A DNA stretch of 59,094 nt from Flavobacteriales bacterium. Lineage in GTDB: Bacteria; Bacteroidota; Bacteroidia; JANQJC01. A model generated the notes under the pieces. That model did no database searches. It saw only the letters and a list, made by a program, of their open reading frames with translations, and was not told the origin of the DNA. Numbering within the stretch: the stretch's first letter is position 1; each line of letters opens with the position of its first letter. A program made the position numbers and the translations under genes. Of this stretch, positions 19,223-27,443 are shown one piece after another. The stretch is taken from assembly GCA_028281825.1 (NCBI GenBank), contig JANQJC010000081.1, positions 1 through 59,094 on the forward strand, in the 5' to 3' direction.

Positions 19223-20272
19223 CTATTTAAGATAACCCCTCAACACCAGCCTAAGGCTTTTCTTCACCACTTCACCCATCGTCTTGCACTTGAGGAAGGA
19301 CTTTTCACCATAATGCTTGGCCAACTGTGCCTTCAGCTCATTGGTTTTTTCAGTGGGAGAGGTTTCATCCAAAACCATTACATCAATCAAGTCCTTCATT
19401 TGATGTCGGGCAACCTTCATTCGTCGTGCTATTAACGAGCGCTCCTCGTTTTGGTATTGCTCCACCGTTTCACTGGTAAGCAACTTCATCCCCAATTGCA
19501 CCAATTTATTGTTCTCAATAAAAAACTGAGGGCGGTAAAGGTTTTTCCTGCCCTCATAGCTCTGTTGGTCAAAGTCAATTGCTTTTATGCGGTATTGTAT
19601 ATCGTCAAAGTCAGGTGTTATGTCTACTACGTAATTATACGAACGCATATCACCCAATAGCCTCACAAAACAGCGTTCGTTAAACTTCACAAACTCCTTG
19701 GCAATCCTCACCTTGTTCATCTGCTTTTGGCCCAGATAGCTATTGATAAACTGGTCACCAGGTATACCGGCTATATGCTCTTCAATCAAGGTGTCCCTGT
19801 CTACATAATAGTTAATGCGATTCGGCGAAAGGATATGCTCCAACTCCAGGCCATAAATACGTGACGCATCGGCCTGCTTCACATAAAAATAATCGTAATT
19901 ATCATTCAGTGTATTGATAATCCGCACCCTGAAAGGATTGGAGTTGCCAAATGTACAATAGTCTATCCTGTTCACGGTAAGGTGTTTCAAGCGAGTGCCT
20001 TCCCCTTCTGTTTTCAGCATCATGTATATAGAGGTAAGCGCCAGGTCCAGCTGCTTCGACTTCTCTTCAGTATAGGTCACGGTCTCCCACAGCGTATCCT
20101 TGCCTGTTTTATCCAACAGGGGCGCTGCAAAGTCATAATCCAACAAATGCTGATAGGTGGTGGGCAATTTCTTTGCCCTGTTGTAGCTGCGCAAATACTT
20201 ACGCAGCCCAACCGAAACAGGTATTAAGTCTTTCTTCTTTGATATAACGTTGCCCGTGCCTTCCACCTTCAA
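19223..20272 (-). CDS. Unrecognised protein with kinase-fold-like residue pattern
   Basis: This 349-residue soluble protein matches no family I can name. It shows the ordered residues of a protein-kinase/aminoglycoside-kinase fold: a strand Lys in YFYVKQAD (K132), a helix Glu (E143/E145 in GLELEH), a hinge-like LIEEHIAGIPG (162-172), a catalytic-loop-like D208-x4-N213 (GDMRSYN) and D233-F234-D235. The C-terminal part (about 260-349) is helical and basic. No signal peptide or membrane span is seen. The only usable start is TTG at 20272; the upstream lipoprotein stop is in the same frame 6 bases away. It is probably co-transcribed with that lipoprotein. Kinase activity is inference. Confidence 0.6.
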   Translation of the reverse strand: MKVEGTGNVISKKKDLIPVSVGLRKYLRSYNRAKKLPTTYQHLLDYDFAAPLLDKTGKDTLWETVTYTEEKSKQLDLALTSIYMMLKTEGEGTRLKHLTVNRIDYCTFGNSNPFRVRIINTLNDNYDYFYVKQADASRIYGLELEHILSPNRINYYVDRDTLIEEHIAGIPGDQFINSYLGQKQMNKVRIAKEFVKFNERCFVRLLGDMRSYNYVVDITPDFDDIQYRIKAIDFDQQSYEGRKNLYRPQFFIENNKLVQLGMKLLTSETVEQYQNEERSLIARRMKVARHQMKDLIDVMVLDETSPTEKTNELKAQLAKHYGEKSFLKCKTMGEVVKKSLRLVLRGYLK

Positions 20273-20278
20273 TACAAG

Positions 20279-20683
20279 CTAATTCACGTAAGTAACGTTC
20301 ACATTATCAGTCTCACTGCCGTCGCTTGCGGTATGGTTGATATTAATACTTCCGGAAACCAATGAACCCGAACCAACAAACAAACGGGCATTCACGGTTT
20401 GTGTAGGAATAGAAAGCTGGTTGCCATCTACAACTGCCACCACCCTTTCTGAAGAGCCTATCTGGTAAAAATTGTTAATATAAATTCTAGTGGAGTCAGT
20501 TGCGTGTTTTGAAATGCTAACTGAGTAATTGGAATTGCCAAACACCTGGCTTTGCTCACTGGCCTGCCAATTGCCTACAAAGTCATCCCTGATATCAAAA
20601 TCATCTGGGTCTTCTACTGTACATGAACTCAATACCACCAAACTCATCACCACTGCTCCTATATATATTCTTAAGTTTTTCAT
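20279..20683 (-). CDS. Small lipoprotein, unknown function
   Basis: This protein of about 134 residues starts MKNLRIYIG and its signal peptide ends at the lipobox VLSSC. An ATG three codons upstream (20692) is possible but gives a less usual n-region. The mature domain is a small beta-rich fold (GNWQASEQSQVFGNSNYSVSISK), reminiscent of lipocalin-like or META-type lipoproteins of this phylum, without a firm match. It precedes the kinase-like gene in the same frame, separated by a TAG stop. Confidence 0.6.
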   Translation of the reverse strand: MKNLRIYIGAVVMSLVVLSSCTVEDPDDFDIRDDFVGNWQASEQSQVFGNSNYSVSISKHATDSTRIYINNFYQIGSSERVVAVVDGNQLSIPTQTVNARLFVGSGSLVSGSININHTASDGSETDNVNVTYVN

Positions 20684-20754
20684 GATTTCCATTTTTCAAT
20701 ACGATTCCCAAAATCCGTGCCAACCAAAATTAGGGGAAATTGGACAAATAAACT

Positions 20755-21900
20755 TTACAAGCTGGATTTATCTTCCCTCACACTCCTCACCCATTCCACA
20801 ATCAAGAATATAAGGCAGGCCAGCACTACAAGTGCCATATTAGTAAAGGATATAAACTCACCCCTTCCCCCCCATATATATCGCAGGTATGATAGTGTAG
20901 ATATTGTCACAATTGTAATCGGCAACCAAAAGTGTTTCCTGTGCTTCAGTACATATATCAGTGCCAAAACATCGGCCACATAAAAATACCGCTCGTGCAT
21001 GTGTGGTAGCAAAAAAGGCACCATAACGGCAAAAGTAAGCGCACCCAAAAGCAGGCTTTCTTCTGAAAACTTCTTCCCTCTTGAGATATGCCATATATAC
21101 CCAACCAAGGTCAGGCACGCACCTCCGGTAAACACTACTCCTCCTTTGGCAAAAGTGTAGTGGTAATCTTCAGCAAAGCCAATCAGGTGATACACATTCG
21201 GGAAATTTAATGAGAGCGGCTCCCAACTTTTAGTCAGTTGCCAATATATCAGCAAAAGGCTTTGCAAGTTGCGTCCCATTAGCAATGATGGAGTGATGCA
21301 CACAAAATACATCACAGGCACCATCAGCCAATACTTCATCCATTTGATATTCTTTAGTGTCAGTAAGCCAAAAAACGGGAACACAAACACTGTTTGTATT
21401 TTAATGGCAAATGCCAACCCTAAGAATGTAAAGGCAGATAAAGGCTTCTCCCTAAACAGGTAGTACATCGCCCACACTATCATAGACGTATACAACACAT
21501 CACACTGCGCCCAGTAAGCCCCATTCAATATCACTGTGGGCAATACCAAAAACGCCAGCATTCCCCACCATGGCGCCAAACCCTCAGTAAATTTCAGCCT
21601 CAGTATTCTGAAAATACCCCAGGCAGCAATCAGCTCAAAGGCGAGTGGTATCATCTTGAGGGCAGTCAACTTTTTCAGGGGAAGCAAAGTGGCAATAGCC
21701 ATCATATGCAAATAGGGTGGCGAGTAATCAGAAAAGCGATGATGAAAAGCCTGGAAAAAACCTTTTTCAACTATAAAATCATACCAGGGCTCAAGGCTAT
21801 AAATAAAGTCATCCGTAATCGCATCAAGACACAGGTATCTCAGGTAGATGACCTCCAAAAAGCCTAAAAAAAGTATAACGATACCTATCCTTTTACTCAT
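20755..21900 (-). CDS. GT-C type membrane glycosyltransferase-like protein
   Basis: This 381-residue polytopic protein has about nine to ten membrane spans. The large first periplasmic loop carries FHHRFSDYSPPYLHM, close to the D-Y-P-P-L/Y pattern of GT87/Alg-type mannosyltransferases that use polyprenyl-phosphate sugars. HMHERYFY before the last spans is also typical of such enzymes. It probably transfers a sugar to a periplasmic or lipid acceptor; donor and acceptor are unknown. Its start lies 3 bases after the hutU stop, so it is likely translated from the hutU transcript. Confidence 0.75.
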   Translation of the reverse strand: MSKRIGIVILFLGFLEVIYLRYLCLDAITDDFIYSLEPWYDFIVEKGFFQAFHHRFSDYSPPYLHMMAIATLLPLKKLTALKMIPLAFELIAAWGIFRILRLKFTEGLAPWWGMLAFLVLPTVILNGAYWAQCDVLYTSMIVWAMYYLFREKPLSAFTFLGLAFAIKIQTVFVFPFFGLLTLKNIKWMKYWLMVPVMYFVCITPSLLMGRNLQSLLLIYWQLTKSWEPLSLNFPNVYHLIGFAEDYHYTFAKGGVVFTGGACLTLVGYIWHISRGKKFSEESLLLGALTFAVMVPFLLPHMHERYFYVADVLALIYVLKHRKHFWLPITIVTISTLSYLRYIWGGRGEFISFTNMALVVLACLIFLIVEWVRSVREDKSSL

Positions 21901-21903
21901 GGA

Positions 21904-23931
21904 TTAGAAAAGGTCATTAAGTAGTTCATCATCTACCAAATTGGGTAATGTCACCTTCAATCCTTGGGTGCGCTCCATTTCACGCTTTATGGCAGACATG
22001 GCACCTTCATTTCTGGCCCAGCTGCGGCGCGCTATGCCATTGTTCACATCCCAAAACAGCATAGACTTCAACCTCCTGCTAGCATCCTCACTACCATCCA
22101 GCACCATTCCAAAACCACCGTTAATTACCTCTCCCCAGCCTACACCACCACCATTATGGATAGAAACCCATGTTGCACCCCTAAAGGAGTCACCAATCAC
22201 ATTTTGTATAGCCATATCAGCAGTAAAGCTGGACCCGTCATAAATATTGGCTGTCTCCCTAAAAGGTGAGTCCGTGCCAGAAACATCATGATGATCTCTA
22301 CCCAACACCACTGGCGCTGATAACCTTCCGTCTTTAATGGCTTGATTAAAAGCCTCTGCTAATTTCATTCGGCCTTCAGCATCGGCATACAATATCCTAG
22401 CCTGTGAGCCTACCACTAGCTTATTCTCTCCTGCAGCCTTTATCCACCTAATGTTATCCTGCATTTGCTGTTGTATCTCCGTCGGGGAATCTTTCATTAT
22501 TTCCTCCAGTACCCCAGCTGCAATTTCATCTGTCAAAGCCAGGTCTTCAGCTCTGTTTGAAGTACACACCCACCTGAAGGGCCCAAAGCCATAATCAAAA
22601 CACATTGGTCCCATAATATCTTCCACATAAGACGGATATTTATATTTATCCCCTCTATAAATATCAGCACCTGCCCTACCCGACTCCAACAAGAATGCAT
22701 TACCATAGTCAAAGAAATACATCCCTCTTTCTGTCAGCGCATTGATGGCTATTACTTGCCTTTTCAAACTTTCTTGAACTAACCCTTTGAATTCTTCAGG
22801 CCTTTCCACCATCATCTGGTTAGCAGCCTTATACGTCAATCCAGCCGGATAATATCCCCCCGCCCAGGGATTATGTAATGAAGTTTGGTCTGAACCGATA
22901 TCCACCTTCATATCCCTTTCTACCATCCTTTCCCACAAATCCACTACATTGCCCTGATAAGCGAAGGATATCACTTCCTTATTCTCCCTCACCTGCTTCA
23001 CTCTATCCAATAACTGGTCAAGATTAGTATATATCTCATCTACCCAACCCTGCTCATGGCGCTTTTGAGCTGCCTTGGGGTTCACTTCAGCAGTGATACT
23101 TACTGCGCCTGCTATCTTAGCTGCCTTGGGCTGCGCACCACTCATACCACCTAAGCCCGCCGTCACAAACAGCTTACCTTCAAGTCCCTCACCATTCTTC
23201 GAAATAATGCGCCCAGCATTCAGCACCGTTATAGTGGTTCCATGCACTATCCCTTGTGGGCCTATATACATAAATGAGCCTGCCGTCATCTGCCCATATT
23301 GGGTCACTCCCAAGGCATTGAATTTTTCCCAATCATCAGGTTGACTGTAGTTGGGTATCATCATGCCGTTGGTTACCACCACCCGTGGCGCATCTTTATG
23401 AGATGGAAATAATCCCATCGGATGCCCTGAATACATCACCAAGGTTTGTTCATCGGTCATCTCAGCCAGATACTTCATGGTCAGCCTATACTGTGCCCAG
23501 TTTTGGAAAACAGCACCATTGCCACCATAAGTAATCAACTCATGCGGATGTTGGGCCACAGCATAATCCAGGTTATTACTCAGCATCAGCATAATAGCCG
23601 CCGCCTGCTTGCTTTGATGGGGATAATCCTCAATGCTTCTGGCGCTTATCTTATAATCAGGGCGAAAACGATACATGTATATTCGTCCATACTGTCTCAA
23701 TTCATCAGCAAATTCTTTCGCTAATACAACATGGTGTTCTTTTGCAAAATACCTCAATGCATTGCGAAGAGCTAGTTTCTTTTCCTCCTCATTCAGTATA
23801 TCCTTGCGCTTAGGAGCATGATTGATGTTTTCATCATAAGGTTTGGCCAGGGGCAGCTCAGCGGGTATGCCCTCTAGTATCTCCTGTTTGAAAAGTTCTT
23901 TCTCAGATGTTGTCATTGCTGCTTCCATCAT
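21904..23931 (-). CDS. hutU: Urocanate hydratase
   Basis: This 675-residue enzyme adds water to urocanate to give imidazolone propionate, the second step of histidine breakdown, using tightly bound NAD. It shows YGGNGAVFQNWAQYRL, MYSGHPMGLFPSH, QYGQMTAGSFMYIGPQGIVHGT, FVTAGLGGMSGAQPKA and the active-site region FDYGFGPFRWVCTS. It is the longer form found in Bacteroidota rather than the 555-residue proteobacterial form. Three in-frame ATG codons (23931, 23928, 23916) could start it. It overlaps the end of the DUF5522 gene by 29 bases. No hutH, hutI or hutG lies in the window. Confidence 0.96.
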   Translation of the reverse strand: MMEAAMTTSEKELFKQEILEGIPAELPLAKPYDENINHAPKRKDILNEEEKKLALRNALRYFAKEHHVVLAKEFADELRQYGRIYMYRFRPDYKISARSIEDYPHQSKQAAAIMLMLSNNLDYAVAQHPHELITYGGNGAVFQNWAQYRLTMKYLAEMTDEQTLVMYSGHPMGLFPSHKDAPRVVVTNGMMIPNYSQPDDWEKFNALGVTQYGQMTAGSFMYIGPQGIVHGTTITVLNAGRIISKNGEGLEGKLFVTAGLGGMSGAQPKAAKIAGAVSITAEVNPKAAQKRHEQGWVDEIYTNLDQLLDRVKQVRENKEVISFAYQGNVVDLWERMVERDMKVDIGSDQTSLHNPWAGGYYPAGLTYKAANQMMVERPEEFKGLVQESLKRQVIAINALTERGMYFFDYGNAFLLESGRAGADIYRGDKYKYPSYVEDIMGPMCFDYGFGPFRWVCTSNRAEDLALTDEIAAGVLEEIMKDSPTEIQQQMQDNIRWIKAAGENKLVVGSQARILYADAEGRMKLAEAFNQAIKDGRLSAPVVLGRDHHDVSGTDSPFRETANIYDGSSFTADMAIQNVIGDSFRGATWVSIHNGGGVGWGEVINGGFGMVLDGSEDASRRLKSMLFWDVNNGIARRSWARNEGAMSAIKREMERTQGLKVTLPNLVDDELLNDLF

Positions 23932-24115
23932 TTTTTTTCTTGCCCTCTACCCTTCCCGTTTTCTTGTTGAACCCATAAGGGCAATGGCGGCACCCATTCT
24001 TACAGCAATAGCCCCTTCTTAAAAGGTATTGCTCTGTAAAAACCCTATATCCCTCAGGGGTAAAATAATAGTCCCCCTCTTGATATTCATCCCTACCGTA
24101 AAAGCCATCCTGCAT
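23903..24115 (-). CDS. DUF5522 family small Cys-rich protein
   Basis: This protein has 70 residues and starts MQDGFYGRDEYQEGDYYF. A longer frame extends to 24313 but runs antisense to the following gene, and the family starts here. The signature is YYFTPEGYRVFTEQYLLRRGYCC followed by NGCRHCPYGF, giving a C-C-x3-C-x2-C cluster that may bind zinc or an Fe-S centre (inference). It is conserved in Bacteroidota and its function is unknown. It runs into hutU with a 29-base overlap, so the two are translationally linked, and it is divergent from the PLP enzyme 52 bases away. Confidence 0.8.
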   Translation of the reverse strand: MQDGFYGRDEYQEGDYYFTPEGYRVFTEQYLLRRGYCCKNGCRHCPYGFNKKTGRVEGKKKNDGSSNDNI

Positions 24116-24133
24116 AATTAGGCAAAATAAAGA

Positions 24134-24141
24134 TAATTTTG
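24134..24141 (+). promoter_or_regulatory. -7 promoter element of the PLP enzyme gene
   Basis: TAATTTTG is a perfect match to the Bacteroidota -7 consensus TAnnTTTG, 26 bases upstream of the ATG at 24168. No clear -33 TTTG is seen at the usual distance. Confidence 0.5.
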
Positions 24142-24167
24142 CGGAACCCCGTAGCAGCAAATTGCCT

Positions 24168-25082
24168 ATGACCAAAAAGCTACAACCGCCCGTACAACAA
24201 ATCAATGACGAGCTTTTCACTAAGCAGGGCATTGAATTGCACATAAAGCGGGAAGATTTGCTCCACCCCACCATTTCCGGCAATAAATGGAGAAAACTCA
24301 AATACAACATCATAGAAGCTTTAGAGCATAACTATGGTACCATCCTCACTTTTGGAGGAGCCTATTCCAACCACATTGCTGCCACAGCTGCCGCTGGCGA
24401 GCAATTCAATTTTAAAACCATTGGTATCATCCGAGGTGATGAACTAAAAGAAGGCGATAACCATACCCTGTGCTTTGCTAAAAAAATGGGTATGAAACTC
24501 GTTTTCGTAAGCCGTGATGAATACAACATAAAAACCGAAGCAGCTTACCTGGAAAGCCTGAAAAGGAGATTTGGAAAATTCTATCTCGTACCAGAAGGTG
24601 GCGCCAATATGGAGGGCATCACCGGATGTGTCGAAATACTATATGATGTAGAAGACAAATTCACCCACATTTGCTGCGCTTGCGGCACTGGAACTACACT
24701 GGTTGGATTGATTGTTTCTGCCAAAAAAGATGAGCAAGTGCTGGGCTTCCCCGCATTAAAAGGTGGTAAGTTTTTAGAGAAAAATATCAAAACCATGGTG
24801 CGTGAATACACGGGCCTCACTAAAAACCATACTTTCCAACTCATCATTGATTACCACTTTGGCGGCTACGCTAAATACAATAAGGAATTAATTGACTTTA
24901 TCAAGTCTTTCAAAAAGAAGCATAAAATACCCCTCGACTTTATCTATACTGGCAAAATGCTTTACGGCATTCATGATTTGGCCCGTAAGGGTTATTTCCC
25001 TCGTGGTTCCAGGATACTCGCCATACACACCGGCGGGCTGCAGGGGAATAATTCTGTTCAGGAATTAAGAAATTTAGAATGA
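24168..25082 (+). CDS. PLP-dependent D-cysteine desulfhydrase/ACC deaminase family enzyme
   Basis: This 304-residue cytosolic fold-type II PLP enzyme starts at the ATG at 24168; a TTG two codons earlier is less likely given the promoter position. PLP-binding Lys40 sits in TISGNKWRKLKYN. The phosphate and substrate loops are FGGAYSNHIAATAAAG and CACGTGTTLVG, and the end has HTGGLQGN. The family deaminates 1-aminocyclopropane-1-carboxylate or removes H2S from D-cysteine; in Bacteroidota the second or a related activity is more common. The substrate cannot be fixed from sequence. It is a single gene, divergent from DUF5522-hutU. Confidence 0.88.
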   Translation: MTKKLQPPVQQINDELFTKQGIELHIKREDLLHPTISGNKWRKLKYNIIEALEHNYGTILTFGGAYSNHIAATAAAGEQFNFKTIGIIRGDELKEGDNHTLCFAKKMGMKLVFVSRDEYNIKTEAAYLESLKRRFGKFYLVPEGGANMEGITGCVEILYDVEDKFTHICCACGTGTTLVGLIVSAKKDEQVLGFPALKGGKFLEKNIKTMVREYTGLTKNHTFQLIIDYHFGGYAKYNKELIDFIKSFKKKHKIPLDFIYTGKMLYGIHDLARKGYFPRGSRILAIHTGGLQGNNSVQELRNLE

Positions 25083-25259
25083 CAATTTCATGCTTTTCAA
25101 TCAGCAATCGTCATATTGCTATTCCCCCTTCAAATACATCCGATACAAGCTCAATATTTTGACTCCTCCCCTTTGGTTAGGTTGGGAGGGGCCACCTAAG
25201 TTAACAACCCCTTGTTTATAAATAAGAAAAAGGCAGCTTACTCGTTCTATTACTAGGAA

Positions 25260-25267
25260 TACCTTTG
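25260..25267 (+). promoter_or_regulatory. -7 promoter element of the glucosaminidase gene
   Basis: TACCTTTG matches TAnnTTTG exactly and lies 14 bases before the chosen ATG. The longer reading frame would start at a GTG only 2 bases after this element, which argues for the ATG. Confidence 0.5.
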
Positions 25268-25281
25268 TAGTGAGGCGAAAA

Positions 25282-26262
25282 ATGTATATGAAACTATCGG
25301 CACCTTTATCTCTACTGGCAATCTTGTTGATATCGGCAAGCGTTGCACAAACTCAACCTGCTGAACGCAAATTCACCCGACAAGAGTATATTCAACAATA
25401 CAAAAGCATGGCCGTGAAAGAAATGCTACAAAGTGGTGTGCCCGCCAGCATCACACTCGCTCAAGGCATTTTAGAATCCGGTGATGGCAATAGTTTATTG
25501 GCCCGAAAAGCCAATAACCATTTCGGTATTAAATGCCATGGGTCATGGCCTGGAGAGAAATTCTACATGGATGATGATACTAAAGGTGAGTGCTTTCGCG
25601 TTTACGAAAGTGTATTCGATTCGTACAAAGACCATTCTGAATTTCTAAGCACCAGAGGGCGCTATGCTGACTTGTTTAAACTGAAAAGAACCGATTACAA
25701 AGGCTGGGCTCATGGATTAAAAAAAGCAGGATATGCCACCAATCCAAAATACCCTCAACTCCTGATAAAAATAATTGAGGAGAATAATTTACAACTATAT
25801 GATGACGTGACTACCGTACCTGAAGGGAATGAAAAAGTAATTACCAAAGAAGAAAAACCCCAACCTAAAAGAGACAAGTTAGCAGATGAGTCGGAGTTTA
25901 CGGTGAGTATGGGCAGTAAAGTTAGGGTCAGCAAAAACAACATTAAATACATCGTAGCACATGAAGGCAGTACCTTTGAGGGGTTTGAGCGCAATTATGA
26001 TATCCGCAAATGGCAGCTTACCCGCTACAACGACTTTGATGATAACCATAAATTCATTGAAGGTGAAATAGTTTATCTACAACCCAAGAGAGGTAAAGCG
26101 CTTGAAGAGTATCATATTGTAGTTTCTGGAGAAACTATGAGGGACATCTCGCAAAAGTACGGGATTAAACTCAAGAAGCTGTACAAGAAAAACCGCATGG
26201 AACCAGGCACTCAACCAGTTGCAGGTCAAAAACTTTACTTGAGAAAAAATAAGCCGAGATAA
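25282..26262 (+). CDS. Exported glucosaminidase (GH73) with LysM domains
   Basis: About 326 residues. The signal peptide ends SVAQTQ. The start is ATG 25282 or 25288; a GTG at 25270 lies almost inside the promoter. A GH73/LYZ2 N-acetylglucosaminidase domain (about 30-175) has GVPASITLAQGILESGDGNS, with the catalytic Glu in LESG, then NHFGIKCHGSW and FRVYESVFDSYKDHSEFL. Two LysM-like modules follow: a degenerate one at about 215-275 and a clear one at about 280-325 (YHIVVSGETMRDISQKYGI). It cuts peptidoglycan glycan strands in the periplasm, with LysM holding it to the wall. It stands alone. Confidence 0.9.
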   Translation: MYMKLSAPLSLLAILLISASVAQTQPAERKFTRQEYIQQYKSMAVKEMLQSGVPASITLAQGILESGDGNSLLARKANNHFGIKCHGSWPGEKFYMDDDTKGECFRVYESVFDSYKDHSEFLSTRGRYADLFKLKRTDYKGWAHGLKKAGYATNPKYPQLLIKIIEENNLQLYDDVTTVPEGNEKVITKEEKPQPKRDKLADESEFTVSMGSKVRVSKNNIKYIVAHEGSTFEGFERNYDIRKWQLTRYNDFDDNHKFIEGEIVYLQPKRGKALEEYHIVVSGETMRDISQKYGIKLKKLYKKNRMEPGTQPVAGQKLYLRKNKPR

Positions 26263-26308
26263 CAATTAGCCTTATAAGAAATTGAACTTTACAAGGCGAA
26301 AATACCTC

Positions 26309-26378
26309 CGCCGCAGAGCGGCGACATATTAATAGCAAGTAAACCAGGTGAATATTGAAGCTACAGCGTAGCGACATA
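26309..26378 (+). repeat. Pair of short hairpins with a common ACATA tail
   Basis: Hairpin 1 is CGCCGC-AGA-GCGGCG followed by ACATA (26309-26328). Hairpin 2 is GCTAC-AGC-GTAGC followed by GACATA (26360-26378). Each has a 3-base loop and each ends in GCGACATA despite different stems. They lie in the 137-base gap between the glucosaminidase and pyrF stops. They look like REP-type short palindromic repeats; other copies are expected elsewhere in the genome but none was found in this window. Confidence 0.5.
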
Positions 26379-26399
26379 AAACGGTGTAGAAAACAAGTA

Positions 26400-27263
26400 T
26401 TAAATCAACTTTGCCTCACCCAGTATGCGCTCCATCTCCTTCTGTAGCTTCAGCGCCTCTTCGCGGGCAGCTTCGGCAAAGTCTTCTCCACTCGAGGCAT
26501 ATATAATCCCTCTTGAAGAATTTACCAACAATCCACAATGGTCATTTAACCCATACTTGGCCACTTCGTTCAAGTCCCCGCCTTGGGCACCAACACCTGG
26601 AACCAAAAAGAAGTGATTGGGAACTATTTTGCGTATATCGCCTATCATACTGGCTTGTGTAGCTCCTACTACATACATCATGTTGTCAGGGCTTCCCCAC
26701 TCTTGAGATCGCTCTAAGACTTTTTCAAAAAGGCGCTTATTATCAGTAGCATCTTGCATTAACTGAAAGTCCATTGCCCCTTGGTTGCTGGTCAGCGCCA
26801 ATATAATTACCCATTTATCCTGGTATTCCAGGTAAGGGGAAACCGAGTCTTTACCCATATATGGCGAGAGGGTAATCGAGTCAAAATCCATCACATCAAA
26901 AAAGGCATGGGCATATTTAGATGAAGTGTTGCCAATGTCGCCTCTTTTGGCATCAGCGATGGTAAAAACCCCATCTGGTATGTCACTCATGGTTTTTTCA
27001 AGGCTCAACCAGCCACTCACACCCAAAGCTTCATAAAAAGCAATGTTGGGCTTATAGGCCACACACAGGTCATGTGTCGCATTAATAATAGCTGTATTAA
27101 ACTCATATATCGGGTCAGGATGCTCCAACAAATGTTGGGGTATCTTGGCAATATCTGTGTCAAGACCAATACACAAAAAAGACTTCTTCTTCTTTATGTT
27201 TCGATAAAGAGCTTCTCGGTTCACATTTTTGATTTGTTCCAAATGTACAAAATTAGCTGACAT
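26400..27263 (-). CDS. pyrF: Orotidine 5'-phosphate decarboxylase, subfamily 2
   Basis: This 287-residue enzyme converts OMP to UMP, the last step of de novo UMP synthesis. It has the long subfamily 2 layout: FLCIGLDTD near the start, [12 protein letters not shown], the catalytic [18 protein letters not shown] and the phosphate-binding [11 protein letters not shown]. The start [10 protein letters not shown] adds a short N-terminal extension, and no later ATG precedes the conserved core. It stands alone, not with other pyr genes; pyrG is 21 kb away on the same strand. Confidence 0.96.
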   Translation of the reverse strand: MSANFVHLEQIKNVNREALYRNIKKKKSFLCIGLDTDIAKIPQHLLEHPDPIYEFNTAIINATHDLCVAYKPNIAFYEALGVSGWLSLEKTMSDIPDGVFTIADAKRGDIGNTSSKYAHAFFDVMDFDSITLSPYMGKDSVSPYLEYQDKWVIILALTSNQGAMDFQLMQDATDNKRLFEKVLERSQEWGSPDNMMYVVGATQASMIGDIRKIVPNHFFLVPGVGAQGGDLNEVAKYGLNDHCGLLVNSSRGIIYASSGEDFAEAAREEALKLQKEMERILGEAKLI

Positions 27264-27443
27264 GAATTACATATCTTACTCATTTTCAACAAGTTACAAC
27301 ATTGTTGTTTATCGACAATACCGCATAAACAAAGAGAAACGCAATGCCAAGTTTTTACAAAAAAATTTCATTTGATAGAAATATCCATCCTCTGAAAATC
27401 AAAAACGGCAAGGTATTTACTTATTTGATATTCTGCAACACCA

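Noticed and set aside
24116-24313. A 66-residue N-terminal extension of the DUF5522 gene
   Set aside because: It is fully antisense to the start of the PLP enzyme, its Cys/Ser-rich sequence is not part of the family, and a good ATG lies at 24115.
25165-25189. CCTCCC...GGGAGG hairpin after the PLP enzyme gene
   Set aside because: It has a long 13-base spacer and no T-run, so it is not a convincing terminator; it may be a dispersed repeat, but one copy is not enough.
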